This document shows positions 15,339 through 22,904 of a stretch of DNA of 63,548 nt, piece after piece. A program made the position numbers and the translations under genes. Source of the stretch: a virus. The notes beneath the pieces were generated by a model. The model was not told the origin of the DNA. It ran no database searches and saw only the letters and a program-made list of their open reading frames with translations. Where the stretch lies: positions 1 through 63,548 of IMG/VR virus record IMGVR_UViG_3300046167_000466; one strand, given 5' to 3'. Every line of letters starts with the position of its first letter. The first letter of the stretch is position 1.

Positions 15339-15563
15339 ATGAGTAATATAATTGAAAAAGTCTTAGTAGACTCTGAGTGCATCCATGATGCAAAGTACAA
15401 CAATGTGACTAAACGTCTTACACTATTTTATAAAAGCGGCAGCGTTTATAACTATGAGCGCATTCCAAGATTTTATTGGCATGGCTTATTCAACGCAAGT
15501 TCTAAAGGTAAATTCATTAACGCTAACATTATTGGCAAATGGCAATATACTAAAGTAGGTTAA
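15339..15563 (+). CDS. KTSC-domain-like protein
   Basis: The gene encodes 74 residues. The order LTLFYKSGSVYNYERIP then LFNASSKGKFINANIIGKWQY fits the small KTSC domain (hydrophobic strand, G-x-V-Y-x-Y, then A-x-S-K-G-x-[FY]). Its role in phages is unclear; the family is often found with nucleic-acid enzymes. Its stop overlaps the next start. Confidence 0.7.
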   Translation: MSNIIEKVLVDSECIHDAKYNNVTKRLTLFYKSGSVYNYERIPRFYWHGLFNASSKGKFINANIIGKWQYTKVG

Positions 15564-15847
15564 TGACTGAAAAAGAACTCGAAGCGTTAGCTATTAAAGT
15601 TGCTGATCTTGTTATGGTAGGCTTAATTGAAAAGCAGAAAGAATGGGATCAGCAATTCACTAATGACGTAAACCAAATGTTTACAGGTACTAATGCAGAG
15701 CTTGTTAACGAAGAAGAGCTATTGCTCGCTGAATTAGCTAGGCTAATGACATTACTATCTGGATATGAAGAAAAAGAGCAGTTTGAAAAAGCTGCAATTA
15801 TACACAATAAAATTAAATATATAGAAAATAAAATAAATAGATTATGA
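15563..15847 (+). CDS. Helical protein with UVR-like segment
   Basis: The gene encodes 94 residues, mostly helical. The C-terminal half (ELARLMTLLSGYEEKEQFEK then AAIIHNKIKYIENK) follows the helical-hairpin pattern of UVR motifs (L-x2-L-M...F-E-x-A-A-x-I-x-[ND]-x-I), which mediate protein contacts in UvrB/UvrC. The match is by eye only. It overlaps the ligase start by four bases. Confidence 0.62.
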   Translation: MTEKELEALAIKVADLVMVGLIEKQKEWDQQFTNDVNQMFTGTNAELVNEEELLLAELARLMTLLSGYEEKEQFEKAAIIHNKIKYIENKINRL

Positions 15848-16680
15848 TAAAACCAATGCTCGCATACAAAGTAGGCAAAAAAGAAGTCGACTGGTCCGAG
15901 AAAGTATTTATACAACCTAAGCTTGACGGCGTACGCTGTGTAATATCTAAAGACGGCGCTTACTCACGCACCGGTAAAGAGTGGCTTAATATCCATCACA
16001 TTACTGCAAACCTCGAACCGTTCTTCGAAACGTATCCTGACGTGATACTCGACGGCGAACTATATAACCACGACCTAAAAAATGATTTCGAAAAAATTAT
16101 TTCACTTGTTCGTAAAACTAAACCCTCTGAGGGTGATCGAGTTGAGTCTGCCGGATATGTACAGTTTCATTGCTACGACTACTTTTACGCACCTAGTAAT
16201 GATAATTTTTCTAGCCGAATTACGTGGCTTAAAAATGAATTACCGGAAAGCTACTGTGTTAAATTTACTAACACATACTTAGTTGATAAATACGAAGAGG
16301 CTTTAAACATGCACAACGATGCTTTCTTAGCTAATGGCTACGAGGGTTCTATACTGCGCCTTGACAAACCGTACGAATGTAAACGTTCTTACAACCTTCA
16401 AAAGTTTAAAGACTTCCACGACACTGAGGCAACTATTGTTGGCTATGTACCGGGCAAAGGTAAGTTTACTGGCTTGATCGGTAAATTTCTTATGCAAGAT
16501 GACGATGGCATAGCGTTCGGCTGCCCTATCGGCAAAGGCTACAACTTTCAAGATCGTCGAGACATTCTAAACAATGTGCATGACTATATTGGCAAACGTG
16601 CTACGTTTACATACTTTGAACGTACAAAAGCCGGCAGCTATCGTCATCCTCTGTATAAAACACTACGTAACTATGAGTAA
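15844..16680 (+). CDS. ATP-dependent DNA ligase
   Basis: The gene encodes 278 residues, a small phage-size ligase. The adenylation motif is K26-L-D-G-V-R, with D-G-E-L-Y, E-G-S-I-L-R and K-F-K as motifs III, IV and V, and a C-terminal OB-fold region. It seals nicks using ATP through a covalent AMP-lysine and should join Okazaki fragments and recombination products. It overlaps a four-base ATGA with the ORF before it, and its final codons contain the start of the next small ORF, so the cluster is translationally coupled. Confidence 0.95.
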   Translation: MIKPMLAYKVGKKEVDWSEKVFIQPKLDGVRCVISKDGAYSRTGKEWLNIHHITANLEPFFETYPDVILDGELYNHDLKNDFEKIISLVRKTKPSEGDRVESAGYVQFHCYDYFYAPSNDNFSSRITWLKNELPESYCVKFTNTYLVDKYEEALNMHNDAFLANGYEGSILRLDKPYECKRSYNLQKFKDFHDTEATIVGYVPGKGKFTGLIGKFLMQDDDGIAFGCPIGKGYNFQDRRDILNNVHDYIGKRATFTYFERTKAGSYRHPLYKTLRNYE

Positions 16681-16780
16681 ACTAATATGGCAACTATACA
16701 ACGAAAATATGATAAGCGAAGAAGTCGCTCACCTATTATTAGACAAACATTATAACAGAGTTAATAAGAAAAGGTTTTAA
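16673..16780 (+). CDS. Tiny protein downstream of ligase
   Basis: The ORF encodes 35 residues (MSKLIWQLYNENMISEEVAH...) with a basic end. It overlaps the ligase stop and the next start (TAATG), which supports translation. A longer in-frame ORF beginning inside ligase (16574) is rejected as shadow sequence. Confidence 0.55.
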   Translation: MSKLIWQLYNENMISEEVAHLLLDKHYNRVNKKRF

Positions 16781-17283
16781 TGAATATATTTTATTTACAC
16801 CCAGACCCAGCTAAAGCTGCTAGTTTCTTTTACGACAAGCACAAAGTCAAAATGATTTTGGAATCGGCGCAAATGTTATGTACTGCGCATCATGTATATA
16901 ACAACGGTGACAACGTGCCATATAAAAAAGCACACCTTAATCATCCAAGTACCATATGGGTACGTGATAGTATACACCACTACAATTGGTTGTACGATCA
17001 CATGCTTGCATTAGGTAAAGAGTATACAGCTAGATACAATAAGCATCACCTCAGTATTGCTAAGTGTCGTGAGGCTTTAATGTACCCGCCTTCAGGTATG
17101 CCAGACAATGGATTTGTCCAACCACCTCAATGTATGCCTGACGAATATAAAGAGACTAGTAGCTTAGCTGCGTACTGGAATTATTACGAACAAGAAAAAC
17201 ACACAGTAAAAAATAAAAATGAGCAAAAAATTATACGACCACATTATATCAACGAATTATGCGAACATTACAAAGAAAGTTAA
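16780..17283 (+). CDS. Conserved phage protein of the KH-x2-KM-x2-E-x-AQ type
   Basis: The gene encodes 167 residues: MNIFYLHPDPAKAASFFYDK, HKVKMILESAQMLCTAHH, then HPSTIWVRDSIHHYNWLYDH and EYTARYNKHH. Conserved His, Trp and Arg positions suggest an enzyme. Related phage proteins are sometimes labelled pyrimidine-dimer DNA glycosylase, but I cannot see the T4 DenV sequence in it, so that label is uncertain. It sits among DNA metabolism genes after ligase. Confidence 0.72.
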   Translation: MNIFYLHPDPAKAASFFYDKHKVKMILESAQMLCTAHHVYNNGDNVPYKKAHLNHPSTIWVRDSIHHYNWLYDHMLALGKEYTARYNKHHLSIAKCREALMYPPSGMPDNGFVQPPQCMPDEYKETSSLAAYWNYYEQEKHTVKNKNEQKIIRPHYINELCEHYKES

Positions 17284-17453
17284 AACGTTTCAAAAGAAAA
17301 AGAAAACATCTAAGGTATCTTCAAAATAGTATATGGACATTAAAGTATGAAATACTTAATGATGCCCTTATATTAGAAATTAATGAAACCAAAATAAATT
17401 TGTTTCACAAATACCAGAAAAGATACAAGCTAATCACATTTATGCGACGATAG
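17259..17453 (+). CDS. Small very basic protein
   Basis: The ORF encodes 64 residues with many Lys/Arg in the first 20 (MRTLQRKLKRFKRKRKHLRY) and a helical remainder. It overlaps the previous gene by 25 bases. Its last codons form the 15-mer repeat at 17441. It may bind nucleic acid; coding status is moderately supported. Confidence 0.45.
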   Translation: MRTLQRKLKRFKRKRKHLRYLQNSIWTLKYEILNDALILEINETKINLFHKYQKRYKLITFMRR

Positions 17454-17455
17454 CT
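17441..17455 (+). repeat. 15-bp repeat TATGCGACGATAGCT, copy 2
   Basis: This is identical to 9412-9426. Here it is followed by AATATATAATAAA, 27 bases before the HTH gene, so it may be a promoter or operator for the regulator-sigma pair. Confidence 0.6.
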
Positions 17456-17481
17456 AATATATAATAAATAGTAAGAAGCTA

Positions 17482-18117
17482 ATGTCATACTACGACCGAA
17501 ATACCAAATATCTAGAGCAGCATCGTATTATATACCGGCAAAATCCAACAACAGACGAACCAACAGAATCGTTTGACTGGGGTTGGTATTATGAAAACGG
17601 TACACATCAATGCTATACACTCTTTAACTCGCGAGCTAAAATAAACACGTATAAGAGCCTTAAATGGCATTTGTATGTGTTATGGTATCTTAATCCTCAA
17701 ATGGATCAAGAAGCGTTCGCAGGGCTTGTTAAATACATTTGTAATAAGCGCACGGGGTTTGTAACCTTCAATGTTTCAGATCAGCTTAGGGAAAGCATGA
17801 TATATGATGTTTCGTTAATGGAATTAGATACGCCGCCACCAAATAAACTACGTAAAGTTATATTTAAAGACTTCACTGGTTTAGATATGCGACAAAAGCT
17901 TTCTATAGTAGGTAAGTTAGTTGGTAGGTCTAAAATATCTGAAAGCGAAATATACGATGCGATGCTACTTATAAATGATAGTGAAATTAAAATAACGGTT
18001 GCAAGACTTGCTGATTCACTTAAATGTTCCACAAGAACTATATACCGTAATATGAGTAATGAGTTGAAAAAAGAAAAAGAATTACTTAATCAACAAGTTG
18101 ACCCGTTTACAAACTAA
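17482..18117 (+). CDS. Putative HTH DNA-binding regulator
   Basis: The gene encodes 211 residues. The N-terminal 140 residues are unassigned, with several Trp/Tyr (WGWYYENGTHQCYTLF). The C-terminal part contains a clean helix-turn-helix, ITVARLADSLKCSTRTIYRN (about 174-193), followed by a charged tail. The HTH type is like that in replication-initiation or sigma-like phage proteins. It sits directly before the sigma factor, with promoter motif 10 inside its 3' end, so it could regulate early or late transcription or mark an origin. The exact family is not recognised. Confidence 0.72.
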   Translation: MSYYDRNTKYLEQHRIIYRQNPTTDEPTESFDWGWYYENGTHQCYTLFNSRAKINTYKSLKWHLYVLWYLNPQMDQEAFAGLVKYICNKRTGFVTFNVSDQLRESMIYDVSLMELDTPPPNKLRKVIFKDFTGLDMRQKLSIVGKLVGRSKISESEIYDAMLLINDSEIKITVARLADSLKCSTRTIYRNMSNELKKEKELLNQQVDPFTN

Positions 18118-18141
18118 ACACGATCTTGTTTCGATAATAAA
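18106..18141 (+). promoter_or_regulatory. Early promoter motif, copy 10 (sigma gene)
   Basis: The parts are TTTACA (18106), CACGAT (18119) and CGATAATAAA (18132-18141). This is the most diverged copy, with A for T at position 9 of the last box. The sigma start codon is only 4 bases away, suggesting a leaderless transcript. Confidence 0.62.
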
Positions 18142-18144
18142 AAT

Positions 18145-18903
18145 ATGAAAAAATATAACATACAAAATTATATAAGATATAAAGAGGATCTAAAGACTTC
18201 TATATGTAATCTAGAAGGTAAGTTTTATGATGAATATACCAGAGATGAACTTATAATAAAGTTTATGCCACTTGTTGAGAATCTAGCGCGTAAGTTTGCA
18301 ACTTCGGATCAAGCGTCTGGTGTATTAAGTATAAACGATTTAATACAAGAAGGCAACAAGGGTTTAATTTTAGCTGTAGATAAGTTAGATTGGGGTATGC
18401 TTAATGATTCCGAAGATATTGAAAAAACTTTAAAAAGTTTCTTTAGCAAAAGAATTAAAGGAGCTATAAGACGCGCGATTGATATTAACCGAGGCGACAT
18501 ACGTATACCTGAACACAAGCTAAATGAAATACGTAAAAATCCTAAAGACGAAAAAATTGTTATGATGTTTTTCAATTCTATATTTTCTAGCATTGATGCT
18601 AATTATAATACAGATGAAGAAAATCCATTGTATCAAATACCTGATGAATCTGAGCCATACAATATAAATTTACTTAATGCTTATTTATTAAGTTTAATGA
18701 AACAACACTTAACAAGTATTGAGTATGAAGTATTACGATTATCATATGGCTTGGATTGTGACAAACACTCTGCTAACTATATAGCAGGCAAATTAAATAT
18801 AAATGTAAACACTGCAAATGTGCGTGTTTCACAAATAAAAAGAGAAGCTATAAACAAACTTATCGCTAACACTGACGCAAACCAAGTGATTGATTATCTG
18901 TAA
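18145..18903 (+). CDS. RNA polymerase sigma factor, sigma-70 family
   Basis: The gene encodes 252 residues. Region 2 is visible as FMPLVENLARKFATSDQ (40-56) and DLIQEGNKGLILAVDKLDW (65-83), followed by FFSKRIKGAIRRAIDINRG. Region 4 is the C-terminal helix-turn-helix (about 195-245), with LTSIEYEVLRLSYGLD and ANYIAGKLNINVNTANVRVS. It is shorter than a primary sigma and lacks a region 1.1. It should bind host core RNA polymerase and direct it to phage promoters. Its own upstream region carries a copy of the early motif, so it may act on its own gene; which promoters it recognises is unknown. Confidence 0.9.
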   Translation: MKKYNIQNYIRYKEDLKTSICNLEGKFYDEYTRDELIIKFMPLVENLARKFATSDQASGVLSINDLIQEGNKGLILAVDKLDWGMLNDSEDIEKTLKSFFSKRIKGAIRRAIDINRGDIRIPEHKLNEIRKNPKDEKIVMMFFNSIFSSIDANYNTDEENPLYQIPDESEPYNINLLNAYLLSLMKQHLTSIEYEVLRLSYGLDCDKHSANYIAGKLNINVNTANVRVSQIKREAINKLIANTDANQVIDYL

Positions 18904-18966
18904 GTTATGAACTTAAATGCAATTAAAAATGTGTAATTATATTAATATACCAAAAAGTAAAACCTT

Positions 18967-19506
18967 ATGACCATTAATCAAAAACTGGCGACGATCCAGA
19001 CAAAGTTTAAATCGAAGAAAAGTAGATTTAACTCATTCGGCAAATATTACTTCCGATCAGCCGAAGACATTCTCGAAGCAACAAAACGATTTCTATTAGA
19101 ATTAGAAGTTAGTGTAACAATTAATGAAAAAGTAGTCTTAGTAGACTCCCCTTTTCCAATGATTGAATCTACTGCAACCATAACTGACGGCAAAGATGCT
19201 ATACACGCTACGGCGATTGTTGGCGTTGACCTTGATCAGAAAGGTATGCAAATGCCTCAAAAATTCGGTAGCGCTTCGAGTTACGGAAAGAAGTATGCGT
19301 TAGGTAATTTGTTCCTAATAGATGACACTCAAGATTCTGACGCTGTAAATACTCACGGCAAAGGAGCGAGTGCAACATTAACATCAACAAAAGATCCAGC
19401 ATTTGCTAAGGCAAAGGATTATGTGCAAAAAGGCGGAAAGCTTGATGCAATTAAAAAGAAGTATAAATTAAGCGCTGAAGTTGAAAAAGCGTTAACAACA
19501 CTTTAA
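18967..19506 (+). CDS. erf: ERF-type single-strand annealing protein
   Basis: The gene encodes 179 residues with the ERF family hallmark FGSASSYGKKYALGNLFLID (about 99-118), followed by DDTQDSDA. ERF proteins anneal complementary single strands in phage recombination and genome circularisation. The C-terminal 50 residues are a Lys-rich tail. It is immediately followed by a PD-(D/E)XK exonuclease and an SSB-like protein, the usual partners of such an annealase. Confidence 0.93.
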   Translation: MTINQKLATIQTKFKSKKSRFNSFGKYYFRSAEDILEATKRFLLELEVSVTINEKVVLVDSPFPMIESTATITDGKDAIHATAIVGVDLDQKGMQMPQKFGSASSYGKKYALGNLFLIDDTQDSDAVNTHGKGASATLTSTKDPAFAKAKDYVQKGGKLDAIKKKYKLSAEVEKALTTL

Positions 19507-20238
19507 ATGAAAAACAAAGCAGCTATTGAAAAGCTAAGAGACGATAAAAACTACTATGGCAAGTTTGGTAAACAATACTTGTCTAATAGTGATATTGGAA
19601 CTTTGCTTACAAATCCTTTAGCACTCGGTACACCATTAAAACCGTCAGCTGCATTTTTAGTTGGCGGTTACTTTCACACTGCAATACTAGAGCCAGATAA
19701 GCTTAAGAAGTATAAGATAGTAGAAAGTTCTACGCGGAATACCAAAGCGTATAAAGAGATCTCAGGCGGTGAGCTGTGTCTTCTACAAAAAGAAGTAGAT
19801 CAAATTGAACTAATGACAGACAAGATGTTAGAGAACGATGTCTGCCGTGGTTTAATACGGGGTACTAAAGTAGATTACGAACAGCCTGCGATTACAGAGT
19901 TAGAAGGCTTGCAATGGAAAGGCAAAGCGGATATTGTTAATCACGAAGAAGGTTTAATAATTGATTTAAAAACCACGGGTGATATAACAAAATTTCGTAG
20001 CTCAGCATGGCGATACAATTACGACTCACAAGCTTACATTTATAGTAAACTATTTGGTTATGAAATGTTGTTTATAGTAATAGACAAAAATACACACCAA
20101 ATAGGAATATTTGATTGCTCACCTGAATTTTATCAGCGCGGTGCAGACAAAGTTCAACAAGCGGCAGAACAATATAAATTGTTTTACCAAAATCCGGATT
20201 TCGATCCAAACAATTATTTTATTAACAAAACCCTTTAA
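19507..20238 (+). CDS. PD-(D/E)XK exonuclease, recombination partner of Erf
   Basis: The gene encodes 243 residues. The nuclease core is GKADIVNHEEGLIIDLKTTG (139-158), giving Asp142, Asp153 and Lys155 as probable metal and catalytic residues, with YDSQAYIYSKLFG further on. This arrangement is typical of RecE/YqaJ-like phage exonucleases, which resect double-strand ends for the annealase. It starts directly at the Erf stop. Confidence 0.88.
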   Translation: MKNKAAIEKLRDDKNYYGKFGKQYLSNSDIGTLLTNPLALGTPLKPSAAFLVGGYFHTAILEPDKLKKYKIVESSTRNTKAYKEISGGELCLLQKEVDQIELMTDKMLENDVCRGLIRGTKVDYEQPAITELEGLQWKGKADIVNHEEGLIIDLKTTGDITKFRSSAWRYNYDSQAYIYSKLFGYEMLFIVIDKNTHQIGIFDCSPEFYQRGADKVQQAAEQYKLFYQNPDFDPNNYFINKTL

Positions 20239-20241
20239 AAA

Positions 20242-20421
20242 ATGGCAAGAACCAGAAAACCACGTACAAGAACTTGTACAGTAACCGGAATGGAAACTAG
20301 TGTAAATAATTTTTATGCTAATCAAAATCATGTAAAAGCCGTAGACAACTTGAGGCGGAATAGCGGCGCAACTAAAGATCAGTTGCAAAGAATGTTTAAT
20401 CAATTAAATGCATATGTATAA
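20242..20421 (+). CDS. Small basic protein, unknown function
   Basis: The ORF encodes 59 residues (MARTRKPRTRTCTVTGMETS...) with a basic head and a C-x3-G motif followed by NNFYANQNHVKAVDN, faintly like half of a zinc-ribbon/HNH start. Its stop overlaps the SSB start (TAATG), so coupled translation in the recombination operon is likely. Confidence 0.6.
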   Translation: MARTRKPRTRTCTVTGMETSVNNFYANQNHVKAVDNLRRNSGATKDQLQRMFNQLNAYV

Positions 20422-20735
20422 TGGCAAGTATAATTAAAACGAGTATCAATTTATCGGAAATCCCGAAAGATAAAGTAATCATTGGTAAGAAAGGTAAGTA
20501 TTTACCTATTACAATTACATTAAATGACGAAGCAGATCAGTTTGGGAATCAAGGTCCGGTAGTTGTAGCACAATCAAAAGAAGAGCGTGAAGCTAAACAA
20601 AAGAAAATTTACTTAGGTAATGTTCAAGTTGTTTGGACTAATGGCGACAACGTTGCTGCAGCACCAAGACAAGACCAGCCAATGCAAGCTGCTCCAGTGG
20701 GGCAAACTGCACCTGCAGACGATCTACCATTTTAA
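20421..20735 (+). CDS. Single-stranded DNA-binding protein (SSB-like)
   Basis: The gene encodes 104 residues: a short beta-rich core (residues 1-75) with KIYLGNVQVVWTNGDN, then a Gln/Pro/Ala-rich linker and the acidic tip DDLPF. That tip is the hallmark of bacterial SSB and recruits host repair and replication proteins. The core is shorter than a full SSB OB-fold, so the assignment rests on tail plus context beside Erf, exonuclease and primase-helicase. Confidence 0.78.
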   Translation: MASIIKTSINLSEIPKDKVIIGKKGKYLPITITLNDEADQFGNQGPVVVAQSKEEREAKQKKIYLGNVQVVWTNGDNVAAAPRQDQPMQAAPVGQTAPADDLPF

Positions 20736-20845
20736 TGCACTATAAAAATAACGGCGAACTAGCGTGTCAAATGTGTCACGCTGGTATGTCGCAAGAGGAA
20801 TATGACTTTTGTGATATATGTCCAGAATGCAGAGACCAATGGTAG
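20735..20845 (+). CDS. Tiny double zinc-ribbon protein
   Basis: The ORF encodes 36 residues with C-x2-C at 11-14 (CQMC) and C-x2-C near the end (CPEC), plus an extra Cys between, so a zinc knuckle is likely. It starts in the SSB stop (TAATG) and overlaps the next ORF. Role unknown. Confidence 0.6.
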   Translation: MHYKNNGELACQMCHAGMSQEEYDFCDICPECRDQW

Positions 20846-20910
20846 ATGAAAACGATTACATTAGTATAACTACAGATAGCAATGGTAATGTAACATTAAT
20901 AGAAGATTAA
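20839..20910 (+). CDS. Possible 23-residue leader peptide before primase-helicase
   Basis: The ORF encodes MVDENDYISITTDSNGNVTL plus three residues. It overlaps the zinc-ribbon stop and ends 9 bases before the primase-helicase start. It is very short and may simply keep ribosomes moving along the operon. Confidence 0.35.
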   Translation: MVDENDYISITTDSNGNVTLIED

Positions 20911-20919
20911 TTTAATTAA

Positions 20920-22629
20920 ATGCAGACAACAGAGATCAATGGATTTGTTATTGACGAGTTCAATATACATAAGCTTGAAGAGGGTAAAAAGCAGGGTGTA
21001 TGCCCTGTGTGCTCCCACGATAGAAAACCCAAGAATCAAAAAGCAAAATGTGCTTCTTACGATTGGGAACGGGGTCTCGGTACTTGTCATAATTGTAATA
21101 AATCATTTCAACTACATACGTATCAGCGCAAAGGTAAAGCTGAAAAGGTTTACGTTAAACCTGAACCAGTTGCTATACACAAGCCAGGTACAAAAGTAGA
21201 AGAGTGGTTTAAAACTCGTGGTATATCTCAGGAAACCCTTGCTGATCTTAAAATTAGTGAGGGCCCTGAATATATGCCTCAGACCGGTAAATCCGAGAAT
21301 GTAATAAAGTTCAATTATTTTATGGGCGGCGAATTAACTAATGTTAAATACCGTGATGGAAGAAAGAACTTTAAATTATATAAGGGTGCTGAAAAAGTAT
21401 TCTACAATATAGATAGCATCGTAGGTTGGGAGTATTGTATTATTGTTGAAGGCGAAATGGACGTATTAGCGTTGCATGAAGCTGGTATAACAAACGCAAT
21501 ATCTGTTCCTAACGGTGCAACACTTAATACTAACAACTTAGATTATTTAGACAATTGTATAGATTATTTCGAAGACAAAGAGAAGATTATATTGGCCGTA
21601 GATTCAGACGAAGCTGGCCAAGCCTTACAAACAGAGTTAATACGTAGATTAGGATCTGAAGTATGCTACATAGCAACGTTTGATGATTGTAAAGACGCTA
21701 ACGAATATTTAATAAAGCATGGAAAAGAAAAATTGGCGGAGCGTATTTCAAGAAGCAAGCCGGTACCGCTGGAAAATGTTACTACTTTCAGAGACATCGA
21801 AGATGAAGTTACGGACTTTGTTCGTAATGGCTTTAAGAAAGGATTTCAAGTTGGGCTTAGTAATTTTGATGAAATATTTTCAACTTATACCGGTCAATTT
21901 ATTACTGTCACTGGTATACCTTCTTCCGGTAAAAGTGATTTTGTCGATCAAATGGTTGTCGGCTATAATGCGAACTATGGTTGGAAAACAGCTTTCGCTT
22001 CGCCAGAAAATGTACCAACGTATCTTCACGCTCATAAGTTAATGCGTAAGACTTGGCAAGGTATGCCTTCTAAAGAAGATATTGGTGGTGATAAATGGAA
22101 TCAAATAGCGGATCATTGTAATGATAATTACTTCCACATTGATATGGAACGTTATACTTTAGAATCAGTGCTTAAGAAAGGTGCTGAGCTGGTTAAGCGT
22201 AAAGGTATTAAATGTTTAGTTATAGATCCATACAATAAAGTTAGAGACGTTGATTGTAAAACTGAAGATGTTAATCGTTATACAATGGAGTACCTAACTA
22301 AGATTGAAATCTTTGCTAAGAAGTTTGATGTGTTAGTCTTTATAGTGGCTCACCCTACTAAGATGTATAAAACGCAAGATGGTAAAATTGAAGAACCATC
22401 AATGTATAACATTAAAGGCGGTGGTGAATGGTATGATGCTAGTTATCATGGGCTATTAGTTCACAGAGACTATGAGGCTAAAACTGTTAAAGCTAAAGTA
22501 TTGAAAGTTAAATTTCAAAACCTTGGTGAGAATGGCGCTGAAGCTCATTTCAAATGGGAGCCAAAGTCAGGTTGTTTCATTCCTCACGAGCAAGTTAATC
22601 TTGCTGGCGAGAAAATGCCCTGGGAATAA
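20920..22629 (+). CDS. Primase-helicase (T7 gp4 type)
   Basis: The gene encodes 569 residues. The N-terminal zinc finger has Cys28, Cys31, Cys56 and Cys59. The TOPRIM primase core has VEGEMD (176-181) and VDSDEAG (227-233). The C-terminal RecA-like helicase has Walker A GIPSSGKSD (332-340) and a Walker B-like CLVIDPYNK near 430. It should unwind DNA as a hexamer and make RNA primers. It is the only replication-fork enzyme in the genome besides ligase, so it must recruit a host DNA polymerase. It ends in TAATG shared with the next gene. Confidence 0.95.
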   Translation: MQTTEINGFVIDEFNIHKLEEGKKQGVCPVCSHDRKPKNQKAKCASYDWERGLGTCHNCNKSFQLHTYQRKGKAEKVYVKPEPVAIHKPGTKVEEWFKTRGISQETLADLKISEGPEYMPQTGKSENVIKFNYFMGGELTNVKYRDGRKNFKLYKGAEKVFYNIDSIVGWEYCIIVEGEMDVLALHEAGITNAISVPNGATLNTNNLDYLDNCIDYFEDKEKIILAVDSDEAGQALQTELIRRLGSEVCYIATFDDCKDANEYLIKHGKEKLAERISRSKPVPLENVTTFRDIEDEVTDFVRNGFKKGFQVGLSNFDEIFSTYTGQFITVTGIPSSGKSDFVDQMVVGYNANYGWKTAFASPENVPTYLHAHKLMRKTWQGMPSKEDIGGDKWNQIADHCNDNYFHIDMERYTLESVLKKGAELVKRKGIKCLVIDPYNKVRDVDCKTEDVNRYTMEYLTKIEIFAKKFDVLVFIVAHPTKMYKTQDGKIEEPSMYNIKGGGEWYDASYHGLLVHRDYEAKTVKAKVLKVKFQNLGENGAEAHFKWEPKSGCFIPHEQVNLAGEKMPWE

Positions 22630-22904
22630 TGCCAAGTTTATATGGCAAGCGAGCAAAACCAATGCCACCATATACCGCTAGCGATGAAGAGTGGAAGGCG
22701 TATAGATATTGTGTTAGAAACAACATAAGAATATCACCTTATGGAATACAAAATGATACGGATCACTGGCATATAGCTATTAGTTTAGGTCCATATCAAA
22801 AATGGGAAAAGCCACACTTGTCACCGAGCAAGTATTGTAGAAAAACAATTTGGATAGAGTATTATAAAATGTGTAAATATTATTATGATAAATATAGAAA
22901 ATGA
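22629..22904 (+). CDS. Basic aromatic-rich protein, unknown function
   Basis: The gene encodes 91 residues (MPSLYGKRAKPMPPYTASDEEW...), rich in Tyr/Trp/Lys, with KYCRKTIWIEYYKMCKYYYD at the end. It overlaps primase-helicase by one base and thyA by 20 bases. The pattern could be a small nucleic-acid-binding protein. No family recognised. Confidence 0.68.
   Translation: MPSLYGKRAKPMPPYTASDEEWKAYRYCVRNNIRISPYGIQNDTDHWHIAISLGPYQKWEKPHLSPSKYCRKTIWIEYYKMCKYYYDKYRK

Noticed and set aside
16574-16780. 68-residue ORF starting inside ligase
   Set aside because: The first half is an out-of-frame read of ligase; only the last 35 residues, from ATG 16673, fit the gene spacing.
16780-17283. Firm assignment as pyrimidine-dimer glycosylase
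   Set aside because: The sequence does not show T4 DenV features; kept as an unnamed conserved protein.
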